The position numbers and the translations under genes are program-made. Of a stretch of 64,000 nucleotides of DNA, positions 11,856 through 22,560 are shown piece after piece. The notes under the pieces are model-generated. The model made no database searches. It was given only the letters and a program-made list of their open reading frames with translations, and was not told where the DNA came from. This DNA comes from Cacajao melanocephalus (taxonomy: Eukaryota > Chordata > Mammalia > Primates > Pitheciidae), in contig CAUYLG010039272.1 of assembly GCA_963573385.1 (NCBI GenBank), positions 1-64,000 of the forward strand, in the 5' to 3' direction. Within the stretch, counting starts at the first letter, position 1, and every line of letters starts with the position of its first letter.

Positions 11856-12992
11856 AACTTGCTAATATTGTAGACAACTTTAAGCAACTTTTTGATTCAC
11901 TTTATGGCTTCAAATTATTGAGAGCACATGTGAGCTTCTCCTGAGAAATATTTTCATGTTCTATTATTTAATAGGATAGGCCAGGCATTTGAATATCTAT
12001 AGGTTAGCAAACATCCAGTCAGTATATGAAGTATCTGCTCTCATGCAGATAACCCTAATCACTGGAACTCCCCTTTAACTTGATTTCTTTGGTGGGAAAA
12101 GCCACAGTAATGTTTAGCCCTATGAATTTCATTTAAAATTTTCTTCAATAGATCTCTAACCTTCTCTTACAAACACTAGTTATAGATTGTGATAGAAAGT
12201 GGTCAGAAAGTTAATTAGACTATCTCTTAGTAAACTGTACTCAGAATTTATGATATTAATCGCTCATTGACCTCAGCTTTAAAGGTTTAACTATAATTCT
12301 GGGGAAACATGGAATGATCTGTTATACATCCTATTTTAATAATTTAAGATAAATAAAGGAATTGGCTACCTTTAGATACATCACAGGGTCTGATTTACCT
12401 AAAAGTTAATAAAGCGTGATCCTCAGGACATCTCATTTGACCTCCAAGACCCTGTACCTCATTTTGTATTTATAATTTTATATTTTTTTCCTTAAAGGTC
12501 TTCCCCAAATGCATGTGCTTCAGATGCCACAAATCTTAGATTTACTCCTAACAGCACGTGGTTAGTTGAAGACTGTAAGTTCCCTAATTTAAGTAATGGT
12601 AAAGTCACCAGCTGGAGCTTTCTGGGAAGGTTTTATAGAGAAAGAATCTAAGATTTCACATTTTATCAACAGAAAGGACCAGCTGTTTTAAAAGCTTAAG
12701 GCAGACTTTATTAAAGCAGGTAATCCACTCTACAGATCATATGTTAGATTATTTGAGGGCTCTTGGAAATGGCAAAATATCTAAATAAAAGCTTATCTCT
12801 ACATTATCACCATGGTAATCCTTATATCAGAGTAATGATTTGCTTTTAGAATAAAACATAATAATATATTAGCATGTGTCATGAGTAATGCAGTTCTATG
12901 TATACTGTATTTCACTGCATATCATTCAGGTACTTTATTTGATCCTTAATCATAAATGTCACTTTAAACTTTTTACATTGTTCAGATGCCAA
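11856..12992. other. Unassigned sequence
   Basis: Unique-looking, AT-rich DNA up to the target duplication of the next L1. No gene recognised. Confidence 0.4.
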
Positions 12993-13005
12993 GAGATCCT
13001 CTTTG

Positions 13006-13036
<31 letters not shown>
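13006..13036. repeat. (TTTTC)n / poly(T), L1 poly(A) tail in antisense
   Basis: T-rich run with CTTTT units at the 3' end of the minus-strand L1. It has expanded from the original poly(A) tail. Confidence 0.85.
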
Positions 13037-13266
13037 AACTTTAAGTTCTGGGGTACATATGCAGATCTTGCAGGACTGTTACACAGGTATACACATGCCA
13101 TGGTGGTTTGCTGCCTCCATCCCTCTGTCACCTACATTAGGTATTTATCCTAATGTTATCCCTCCCCAATCTCCCCACCTCCTGCTATTTCTCCCCTAGC
13201 CCCCCAGCCTCCAACAGACCCCAGTGTGTGATGTTCCCCTCCCTGTGTCCATGTGTTCTCATTGTT

Positions 13267-14183
13267 CAATGCCCACTTATGAGTAAGAACATGTGGTGTT
13301 TGGTTTTCTGTTCTTATGTCAGTTTGCTGAGAATGATGGTTTCCAGATTCATCCATGTCCCTGCAAAGGACATGAACTCATCCTTTTTCATGGCTGCATA
13401 GTATTCCATGGTAAATACGTGCTACATTTTCCTTGTCCAGTCTATCATCGATGGGCATTTGGGTTGGTTCCAGGTCTTTGCTATTGTAAACAGTGCCACA
13501 ATGAACATACATGTGCATGTGTCTTTATAATAGCTCAATTTATAATCCTTTGGGTACATACCCAGTAATGGGATTGCTGGGTCAAATCATATTTCTATTT
13601 CTAGATCCTTGAGGAATTGCCACACTGTCTTCCACAATGGTTGAACTAATTTACACTCCCAACAACAGTGTAAAAGCATTCTTCTTTCTCCACATCCTCT
13701 CCAGCATCTGTTGTCTACAGATTTTTTAATGATGGCCATTCTAACTGGTGTCAGATGGTATCTCAATGTGTCTTTGATTTGCATTTCTCTAATGACCAGT
13801 GAAGATGAGCATTTTTTCATATGTTTGTTTGCCACATAAATGTCTTCTTTTGAAAAGTGTCTGTTCATATCTTTTGCCCACTTTTTGATGGGGCTGTTTC
13901 TTTTTTTTCTTGTATATTTGTTTTAGTTCTTTGTAGATCTGGATATTAGTCCTTTGTCAGATGGGTAGATTGCAAAAATTTTTTCCCATTCTGTTGGTTG
14001 ACTATTCACTCTAATGATAGTTTCTTTTGCTGTGCAGATGCTCTTAAGTTTAATTAGATCCCATTTGTCTCTTCTGGCTTTCGTTGCTGTTGCTTTTGAT
14101 GTTTTAGTCATGAAGTCCTTGATTATACCTATGTCCTGAATGGTATTGCCTAGGTTTCCTTCTAGGGCTTTTATGGTATTAGG
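13267..14183 (-). pseudogene. L1 ORF2 C-terminal remnant
   Basis: Minus-strand coding remnant of the ORF2 region downstream of reverse transcriptase, ending near 13267. The longest intact piece is 93 codons (13587-13868), followed by a 62-codon piece at 13923-14111; frameshifts separate them. It joins directly to ORF2 N-terminal sequence at 14181-14186, so the segment between is deleted. It cannot make a functional ORF2 protein. Confidence 0.85.
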
Positions 14184-14439
14184 TTTTATCAGAGACTAGG
14201 ATTGCAACCCCTGCTTTTTTTTTTTTTTTTTTTTTGCTCTCCATTTGCTTGATAAATATTCCTCCATCCCTTTATTTTGAGTTTATTTGTGTCTTGCACG
14301 TGAGATGGGTCTCCTGAATACAGCACACTGATGGGTCTTGACTTTTTATCCAATTCGCCAGTCTGTGTCTTTTGATTGGGTCATTTAGCCCGTTTATATT
14401 TAAGGTTGGTATTTTTATGTGTGAATTTGTTCCTGCCAT
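14184..14439 (-). pseudogene. L1 ORF2 N-terminal remnant (endonuclease start)
   Basis: The ORF2 start codon is the CAT at 14437-14439 read on the minus strand. It is followed by about 85 codons of the apurinic/apyrimidinic-type endonuclease domain, including the region with the N and QETH-type catalytic residues. A poly(T) of about 22 (14215-14236) has expanded within the coding region. The domain is cut off at the deletion junction. Confidence 0.8.
14215..14236. repeat. Poly(T) tract
   Basis: A run of about 22 T within L1 ORF2, where the ancestral element has a much shorter T-rich stretch. It is likely length-polymorphic. Confidence 0.8.
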
Positions 14440-14499
14440 TTTGATACTAGCTGGTTGTTTTGCCCAGTTGATGCAGTTTCTTCATTGTGTCGATGGTCT

Positions 14500-15523
14500 T
14501 TACCATTTGGTACATTTTTGCAGTGGCTGGTACTGGTTATTCCTTTCCATGTTTAGTGCTTCCTTCAGGAGCTCTTGCAAGGCTGGCCTTGTGGTGATGA
14601 AATTTCTCAGCAATTGCTTGTCTATAAAGGATTTTATTTCTCCCTCAGTTATGAAGCTTAGTTTGGCTGGATATGAAATTCTGGTTTGAAAGTTTGTTTA
14701 AGGATACTGAATGTTGGCCCCCACTCTCTTCTGGCTTGTAGGGTTTCTGCTGAGAGATCCACTGTGAGTCTGATGGGCTTCCCTTTGTGGGTAACCTGAC
14801 CTTTCTCTCTGGCTGCCCTTAGCACTTTTTCCTTCATTTCAACCCTGGTGAATCTGACAATTATGTGCCTTGGGGTTGCTCTTCTTGAGGAATATCTTTG
14901 TGGTGTTCTCTGTATTTCCTGGACTTGAGTGGTGGCCTGCCTTGCTAGGTTGGGGAAGTTCTCTTGGATAATGTCCTGAAGAGCGTTTTTCAGCTTGGAT
15001 TTATTCTCCCCATCACATTCAGGTGCACGGATCAAATGTAGATTAGGTCTTTTCATATAATCCCATATTTCATGGAGGCTTTGTTCATTTCTTTTCACTC
15101 TTTTTTTTCTCTAATCTTGCTTTCTCATTTTATTTCATTGAGTTGGTCTTCAGTCTCTGATATCCTTTCTTCTGCCTGATCAATTTGGCTATTGAAACTT
15201 ATGTATGCTTCATGAAGTTCTTGTGCTGTGTTTTTCAGCTCCATCAAGTCATTTATGTTCTTCTTTCAGCTGGTTATTCTAGTTATCATTTTGTCTAACC
15301 TTTTTTCAAGGTTCTTAGTTTCTTTGCATTGGGTTAGAACATGTTACTTTAGCTCAGAGAAGTTTGTTATTACCCTCCTTCTGTAGCCTGCTTCTGTGAA
15401 TTCATCAAACTCATTCTCCATCCAGTTTTGTTCCGTTGCTGGTGAGGAGTTGTGATCCCTTGGATGAGGAGAGGCGTTCTGGTTTTTGGTGATTTTATCC
15501 TTTTTGAGCTGGTTTCTTCCCAT
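14500..15523 (-). pseudogene. L1 ORF1 remnant
   Basis: Start ATG is the complement of 15521-15523 and the stop is the complement of 14500-14502. The span is about 1,024 nt, not a multiple of three, so at least one frameshift is present; an intact ORF1 is about 338 codons. The longest open piece is 146 codons (14658-15098), covering the RRM-like and C-terminal domains, with RRATPRHIIVRF and KGKPIRLTVDLSAETLQARR readable. ORF1 protein is the L1 nucleic-acid-binding trimer and chaperone. The N-terminal coiled-coil part is interrupted. Confidence 0.88.
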
Positions 15524-16781
15524 CTTCTTGGATTTTTCTGCCTTTGGTCTTTGAAGTTGGTGATTTTTGGATGGGGTCTCTGAGTGGAGGTCCTTTCTGT
15601 TGATGTTAAAGCTATTTCTGCCTGTTTTTTAGTTTTCCTTCTAACAGTCAGGCCTCTCTGCTGCAGGACTGCTAGAGGTCCACTCCAGACCCTGCTTACC
15701 TGGGAATCACCCATGGGGGCTGCAGAACAGTATGGATTGCTGCCTGTTTTTCCTTCTGGTATATTCATCCCAGAAGGGTACCCACCAGATGTCAGCCAGA
15801 GCTCTCCTTTATGAGGTGCCTCTTTGGCTATACTGGGATAAGGGAGCCACTTGAGGAGGCAGTCTGTCCCTTATCAGAGTTCAAATGCTGTGCTGGGAGC
15901 TACATTGTTTCATTCAGAGCTGCTAGGCAGGGAAGTTTAAGTCTGCTGCAGCAGAACTCACAACCGCCTCTGTTCCTAGGTGCTCTGTTTTGAGAAGGGG
16001 CTTTATTTATAAATCCCTGACATGCTGCTGTCTTTTTTCAGAGATGCCCTTCCCAGCATCTCTTGCAGTTTTGTTTACACAAGTAAGGTTAGAATGCCTC
16101 AGTAATTGTGGACTGCCTCCGTAATGGTGGAATTCGTCAGTAATGGCAGATTGCCTCAGTAATGTCGGACTGCCTCAGTAATGGTGGACGCCTTCTCCCC
16201 CTACGGAGCTTCACCATCCCCACATTGAGCTCAAACTGCTGTGCTGGCTGTAAAACTCTCAAGCCAGTGCATTTCAGATTGCTGGTCACTGTGGGGGTGG
16301 GACCCGCTGAGCCAAATCACCTGGCTCACTGTCTTTTTCCCCCTCTTTTTCAGGGGAATGTGCAGCTCTGTCTCACAGTCATTCCATGCATCATTAAAAT
16401 GGCTGCCCAGATTTGTGCAGGTTTTTGTGCTGGAAACCCACAGGGCTTGTTGGCCAGTGGGAATCTCCTGGTCTGTGGGCCATAAAGACCACTGGAGATG
16501 CGCAGTATCTGGACCAGAGTGCTGGAGTGGCTGGAAAAGCCCCCAGTGGCCTCTGTTGGGTGGCGGGGGGTCCTCTAGTCCACTGTTCTTCCTGGGTGAG
16601 GCAGCACTCCACCCTGCTTCAGCTCGCCTTCCTTGGGCTACACCCTCTGTCCAACCAGTCTCATTGAGATGCACCTGGTACCTCTGTTGGAAATGCGGCA
16701 ATCACTCATCCTCTGTGTTGCTCTTGCTGGGAGCTGCACTAAGAAGCTGTTCCTATTTGGCGATTTTGGCAGAGCTCCTCT
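15524..16781 (-). promoter_or_regulatory. L1 5'UTR (internal promoter region)
   Basis: About 1.26 kb of L1 5'UTR, recognised by its terminal segment (16735-16781, complement of the start with a decayed copy of the usual CAAGATGGC-type YY1 site) and by its GC and CpG content above the surrounding DNA. In active L1s this region carries a sense Pol II promoter and an antisense promoter. Activity of this decayed copy is unknown. Several overlapping open frames on both strands (16162-16783) are by-products of the higher GC content. Confidence 0.82.
16092..16186. repeat. 19-bp minisatellite, five units, in the L1 5'UTR
   Basis: Five consecutive 19-bp units: 16092-16110, 16111-16129, 16130-16148, 16149-16167 and 16168-16186. 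The best-preserved unit is GACTGCCTCAGTAATGGTG. Each unit differs at a few positions, and the array stops at GACGCCTTCTCC. Confidence 0.9.
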
Positions 16782-16789
16782 GAGATCCT

Positions 16790-19119
16790 TTTTTTTAATG
16801 CTAAATTTAGTCTTGTATGCATAAAATACTTGTGAAGTTTTTTATATGTATTTTTTTACAATATCTCAACTTACAATCACATTGAAACCATGGACTATTT
16901 TTTAAAAATTAATTCCATTGTTTAATTTTTATTCCACTGTACCAGCCCTATGTTTCTGCAGCAGTTCAGAAACATACTACAAACTTCAAAAGCCATTTCA
17001 GTTTTCTTTTTACTTTTGCATTTCTTCCTTTTTGGACTTAGTTTTGTTGTACTAATGTATTTTAGGCAACTTTCAATTTGCTTTGAAATGCTTTCCTTTC
17101 ATGTCACTTTTTTTTTCTATCTAAAATAGTCTTTGTTTGATTTTTCTGTATTTATGCGTTACTGTTTCCTTGTAGTAAAATCTGAGCCAAATGAGCCTTT
17201 TTTGTGTGTATTTTGTATTTACAAGGGATACAAGAAGCCATGCAATCATGAAATGACCCATGCTACGCTGCCAGATTCTTAATGTGTTGGACTCACCTAG
17301 CACCTTACTGGAAATATGACAGACAGGCTTGTTCATAAAGATGCAAACTTTGAGCTATGCAGGTTTTCACTGTCTCTTAAGAACACTAATCTCTCAGTGC
17401 ATCAAAGAGATTTTACTTTTGTCTATTTTTCCTCTCTCATTATTTCAAAATATGCTTTGGCCATTTATATCTTAAACATATGATAAGCCATGAATTTGGA
17501 GTCTGGAGACAGCCAGGACTATAAGAAATATGAATGGGTAAAGTAAAAAACAAAGCAAAACAAAAACTGTTCTAATCATTATTAAAACAGAGTATCATTC
17601 TAATTCTAATGGCATATATGGAAAACCTGAGAGACTCATATAAACAGTTCTGTGATGGGAAAGTGGCCTTTCCTTTATTAATGTATATTGAAATGTTGAA
17701 ACGTATATTATATAAACAGCAGGTATATATTTATTTATAAATATGTAATTATTGTGCTGATAGCAATTCAATAAGGTAGCTATGCACAAAGAGACTTATA
17801 TTTTCATAGATTAAAAAATACAACCGAAACTAACTAAAACTCCTTTTTTCTACCTTCAAGGAACAGACTCATTCAGAAGGTTTTTATTCAGTTATCTAAG
17901 AATCTGTTTTCATTATTCTCTTATAAATATCTAAGGATATAAAATATGTTCTTTATTATTCTAAAAATACATTCACTTTTTCTAGACCCTTTTTATTGTC
18001 TAACATCTAAAATGCATGTTCAGTATTTGAAGGCTGATGCTAAATTTATATCAAAGCAAAGATAATGAAAGTGATAGAGTATTTTAAAAGCACATAAGCC
18101 ATAGCAAACACCTCGTGGTGAACTAGTTCTAAAATCTAGTGCAGCATTTTAATTTAGTCTCTGCTCCCTCTCCAACCCATACAGTCACACTACATTTTGA
18201 AATTCTTAGAATTTCATTTCATAGAAAAATAAGTAAAAACTTGTCTCTTTAGAGAGCATAATAAAGTGTTTCTAATCACAGATTTGTGGTGTATTTTCAA
18301 ATTGTCGCTGTTCTAATTGAATGTCTTAAAATAGCAATTGCAATGCTCTAAATCTAATTTATTAAAATGACAATAATGGAATTAGAGAATGAATGCTCAG
18401 ATAAAAATCTCTTCTCTAAATGAAGAATAATTATTCATGCTGGAAAATTATCAGAAACAATTTTGAGCTTCTCTAATAACAAGCTAGGTAATTTGTTATT
18501 TTCAGTGTATTTGGAAATATTTACAACTTGCTAATTCCTGAAAAATTCAGTACAGCCTATAGGTAAAATTAGTGATGGAATGAATATTATATTACAAAAT
18601 TATATTAGCATTTACTTTAGAGTTAAAATAAACTTAATGATTTTCTAAAGTTTTCATTTTGCTTATCAGTAAACTAAGTACCCAGAAAGGTTGAAAAAAT
18701 AAGTTAAAGGCTGTATCAGTGGTCCATGACATTGATAAAATGAGAAGGCTGTTCACCCAACTCCATGCTCAGACTTGCTTCCATGATGTCACTCAGGACA
18801 CAAGCAAAGTAAGAGAGATCATATGTTAACAGATGAAGTGCTAGTCATAAAGATAGGCAACTGTCACTTAATTTTTCTCTTTATTTCACAAAAAAAACAT
18901 TGTTTATCATAATATACAAACCACTAATTTGATAATCCTCTTTTTAAGATTGTCTAAATTTGCGTAAATTATAAAATTTCTGTTTAACCTTCCATTCCCC
19001 CAACCAAAAAAAAAAAAAATTGAAAACAATCTAACTGTTTAGTTGTTGGTATTGAGTTGTGGCTTATCCATGTATTGTAGCCACTGAAACTGCTGGAATC
19101 TAGACGCCCAGTGAAATCT
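16790..19119. other. Unassigned sequence
   Basis: About 2.3 kb of AT-rich DNA with no recognisable gene, RNA or clear repeat. It has an A-run at 19006-19018. Confidence 0.4.
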
Positions 19120-19480
19120 AGTCATTTTCATTTGTAGGTAAAAACCCAACAATAATGCGTATATGTGCACATGAAAATCACTGTGCGAGAGCATTCATTG
19201 AAGGTTTATTCATAGCAATCATTAAGTCAAAGCAATCATAATGTTCAGTAACTTTAATAAGAATAAATTAATTCTGATTTATTCTTGTCATGGAATAGTA
19301 CATAGCAATGAAAATGAATAAACTTTGGCTATATGCAACATTGTTGTAGCTCACAAACTCACTGTTTAATCAAAGAAACTCTACAGCAAAATATAAATAC
19401 TGTGCCTTTACATATAATTCTACTATGTATGGGGATTTTTTTAGATAGATATTTTTACTGATAAAAGTAAGAGTCACAAT
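19120..19480 (+). mobile_element. Old L1 3'-end fragment (L1M/HAL1-like)
   Basis: Diverged sense L1 C-terminal/3'UTR sequence. It follows the 'gagcattcattgaaggttta...catggaatagtacatagcaatg' order of that region (19191-19312) and then a stretch like the L1M 3' end. Confidence 0.6.
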
Positions 19481-19854
19481 TAAAAGGTAGGAGGGCCTGG
19501 AGTTCAACGATAAGTAGTTATGCAAAGATAAGAAAATGACACCAAAAAAGGAATTAAGGACAATTAATATATAATTTTCCCACATCAATGTGTTCCATAG
19601 GTTTGCCCTGATTATGCAGATTCTAACACGATTGTACCAAAAAGTATTATTAAATTATTAGCAAAATAACCCTATTACCAAAATGTTCTGCATGTATTTA
19701 AATTAAAAATGAGGCCCAGGAGTTACTGTTTTCCATGAAACCTCAAAGATTCCTATACATCAGTGAGAAATGTGCATTTGTGATTCATTGTACTCATCCT
19801 CATTCAAGATATTCCAATGCCATATTTCTACCCTTCTGGAACAGAATCTTGTCA

Positions 19855-20100
19855 GGTGTATTTATTCAACCAATGTTGATAAACACCTGCTAATTAATAA
19901 GCATTCTTCTATGCCCCAGGACACAGTGGTGAATAAAACAAAAATTTCAAAACTCATTGTTACAGCGGAGTTAGAGGAGGGTAGGAAGATGAATAAAATT
20001 ATTTCCAATAGCAATAAGTGCAATAAAGAAAATGTAGAGGGTGAAATGGATATAAATGGCCAGCGTAGGAGAAAAGGCATTATTTGAATAGAGGCATCTT
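19855..20100 (-). mobile_element. L2 3'-tail fragment
   Basis: Antisense L2 end: 'tgtatttattcaaccaatgt' (19857-19876), then a 'gccccaggacacagtggtga' stretch (19913-19932), with diverged downstream sequence. The small plus-strand frame here is incidental. Confidence 0.5.
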
Positions 20101-20241
20101 TAATGACTTTTATGTAGGATGAATGATAAGAATGAAAAAGGCATTTGGAATCTTGAAGAGCATACTAAGCAGAGGAAACAGCAATAGGCAAACTCCCTGA
20201 AGAAGAAATGGCCTTAGTGCGATCCAGAAACAGATGAAACG

Positions 20242-20619
20242 TGTTTCAGTCCATTTGAGGCTGCTATAACAAAATACCACAACTGATTGATTTATAAAAG
20301 ACAAATTTATTTATCACACTTCTGGAGACTGGGAGGTCTCAGGTCAAAGCACAGGCAGGTTTTTCTTCTTCCAAGGTGGTACCCTGCATACTGTGTTCTC
20401 CAGAGTGGAAGAAGACTGGATTTTCATGTGACAGAGGCCAAATGGCTAAGAGAGACAAAAGGGGCCCAAACTTGCCCTTTTATAATGGCATTTATTCCAC
20501 CCATGAGGGCAGAGCCCCCATGTCTAATCACCTCACAAAAGTCCCACTTCTTAAAACCAACATACTGGCAATTAAATACAGCATGAATTTTGGAATCGGC
20601 AGACATTCACACCGTAGCA
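20242..20619 (-). mobile_element. MaLR LTR (MLT1-type)
   Basis: Antisense LTR with TG...CA ends, about 378 bp. Hallmarks are 'ggctgctataacaaaatacc' (20259-20278) and 'acccatgagggcagagcccc' (20499-20518). No convincing target duplication was found. No internal region is attached. Confidence 0.75.
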
Positions 20620-21140
20620 GAAGGTTAAATTATGCAAGAGGGAAAGTAGTAAAAATGTAGAGAATGGCCTAATTATGTATTCCTATAGTACACAGAAATA
20701 GATAAATGCCAGGTTGTAGCCAGGCAATGTAAAGTCATCTCTTACACCCCCATTATTTTTAGTGTCCAGGGAATATTACAGAAAGTACTACAGGAAATTT
20801 CGAATTTCTTTTAGGGTCATAATCTCATCTACTCCCTGAGCATTGGTGTTAGTCTAATGGGTTACTGGGCATAAGATCAGTGCTATAAGATCCATTTTAA
20901 GGAATATCTAAAAAGAAGAGGAACACGTCCTTTATCCAGATGGTCAAAGGACAACTTGGCATTGGAATATTGAATAATCATCAATATTTCAGGGTGAACT
21001 GAAGATATTATTGACACAGGTCACACAAAGGATAAATTCGGGGCAGTTACTATATAGATAACTTTATTGAATTGAGCACATGATTTCTTGATGTATACAG
21101 ATGAGTTAAAGGAAGAGAAGCTGAGAAGAGTATTACAAAA
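20620..21140. other. Unassigned sequence
   Basis: Nothing recognised. Confidence 0.4.
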
Positions 21141-21545
21141 TGTGATAGTTAGTTATGTGTCAATTTGGCTATGGTGTTCAGTTGTTTGGTCAAACATTGG
21201 TCTAGATGTTGCTTTTGAAGACATTTTGTATATGTGATTAACATTTACAATCAGGAAACTTTAAGTGAAGGGCACTATCTTTAATAATGTAAGTGAGACT
21301 CATCCCATTGGTTGAAGGCTTTAGAAGAAAAAACTGAGTTTTTTCAGAGAAGAAAAAAAATTATCTCTCAACACTCTAACATAGAAATCTTGTCTGACTT
21401 TCCAGACTACTGGCCTGCACTACTAATTTCAGACTTGCCAGCCCATACGTGAGCATCAACCAAGTCCTTAAAATGAATCTCTTACTGTGTCTCTATCTCT
21501 GTGTGTATGTGTGTATGTGTGTGTGTGTGAGACACTGGTTCTGTT
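21141..21545 (+). mobile_element. Solo ERVL LTR (MLT2-type)
   Basis: It starts TGTGATAGTTAGTTATGTGT and follows the MLT2 order: 'gttgtttggtcaaacattgg' (21182-21201), 'gagactcatcccattggttg' (21295-21314), then 'cttaaaatgaatctcttact' (21467-21486) in the poly(A)/R region. A (GT)n run lies near the 3' end. The 3' terminus is degraded. Confidence 0.75.
21499..21529. repeat. (GT)n microsatellite
   Basis: Interrupted GT/AT repeat inside the LTR. Confidence 0.85.
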
Positions 21546-22314
21546 GGCTTGGAAATACTTCGTGAAACACAATGCAAATCGCTTTCTGGTTTTCTTAGTT
21601 GTTTGAAAGAGGCAGAAACCTCCAAACTACTTTTACTTTTCCCTGTTAAGGTTTACAGCAGAGTGAGCATTAGTCATTCACTCCGTGACTTCCTTCTTTT
21701 AAGATTCCCCTTGGACCAGATTGACCACTGAACGATGAAGGCTCACACCTCATCCTTGTAGGTGAATTAGAACTAGCCATCTGGCCCTGTCCAACACCAG
21801 GGAGCTAAGTTTTATTGTTTTCATTTTTTTTATCTTAGGAGATAAATGATGTATCTGAATCTATATTATAAAACTATTCTCCACTATGAAAATGTAAATG
21901 GGAAACTCTTCCCGGGTAAATAAAGTAGGAAGTTGAACATTTATCTAGCAGATCTACTTTGGAATCTGAGCAATTCAACTGATGAGTAATAAATTATTAA
22001 AATTATTAATAAAATATATGAACACTTTTATCTTTATTGACTCAAGATTTTGATTAATAGCAATATTTTCTAAGTCCTGTCAATGTACCCTATATATTCT
22101 TCAAAAGCCAGGTCCTGAATAGTCAAAGTAAAATGGGATAGGGAGTCTTAATTATTTAAATGTGCTGTCTGTAGTAATTCAAATCACTTTTCTATTCTAA
22201 TTTAGCTGAGCATTTCTGGCTGTGTATTGATGAGGAGCAAAATGTAAACATTCTTATCAGTTTCCTAGTAGTAATTGGACCTAAAATAATTTTGTTTTTT
22301 ACATATTTTTGAGA
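21546..22314. other. Unassigned sequence
   Basis: AT-rich, with no feature recognised. Confidence 0.4.
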
Positions 22315-22560
22315 CAGTATGCTTAGCAGTTAGGAGCATGGGCTCTGAAGCACGATTCCCTAGATTCATATCATGGTATCGTATTAGCTGTATGAATTTA
22401 GATATTTTATGTAATCACTTCCTGACTCAATATGTTCATCAATAAAATAGGGTAATATTATTACTTACCTGATAGTGTGGTTATGAGACTAAAACACATA
22501 GAATAGTATCTGGAACATAGTAAATGCTTTAACTATTAGCGATAGTTATTAGCTATTTTC
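22315..22560 (+). mobile_element. MIR SINE
   Basis: Nearly complete sense MIR: 'ggagcatgggctctgaagca' (22332-22351), 'aaaatagggtaatattatta' (22443-22462), and the tail 'ctggaacatagtaaatgctt' (22510-22529). Confidence 0.85.

Larger units (their letters stand above)
12993..16789 (-). mobile_element. L1 with 5'UTR and a large internal ORF2 deletion
   Basis: On the minus strand the order is: 5'UTR (16781 to 15524), ORF1 remnant (15523 to 14500), ORF2 start (14439) to about 14184, a junction, then the ORF2 C-terminal region, 3'UTR and poly(A) (seen as T-rich DNA at 13006-13036). The whole is about 3.8 kb against about 6 kb for a complete L1. Target duplications GAGATCCT lie at 12993-13000 and 16782-16789, so both outer ends are original and the deletion is internal. 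Loss of the ORF2 middle removes most of the endonuclease and all of the reverse transcriptase. Age looks like an older L1PA/L1PB. Confidence 0.9.

Noticed and set aside
14658..15098. 146-codon minus-strand open frame as a host gene
   Set aside because: It reads as the C-terminal half of L1 ORF1, within an L1 with target duplications.
16092..16186. CRISPR-like array
   Set aside because: The 19-bp units are contiguous with no spacers.
16231..16783. Overlapping open frames of 156 and 180 codons on both strands
   Set aside because: They lie in the L1 5'UTR, where higher GC content lowers stop frequency; no protein features.
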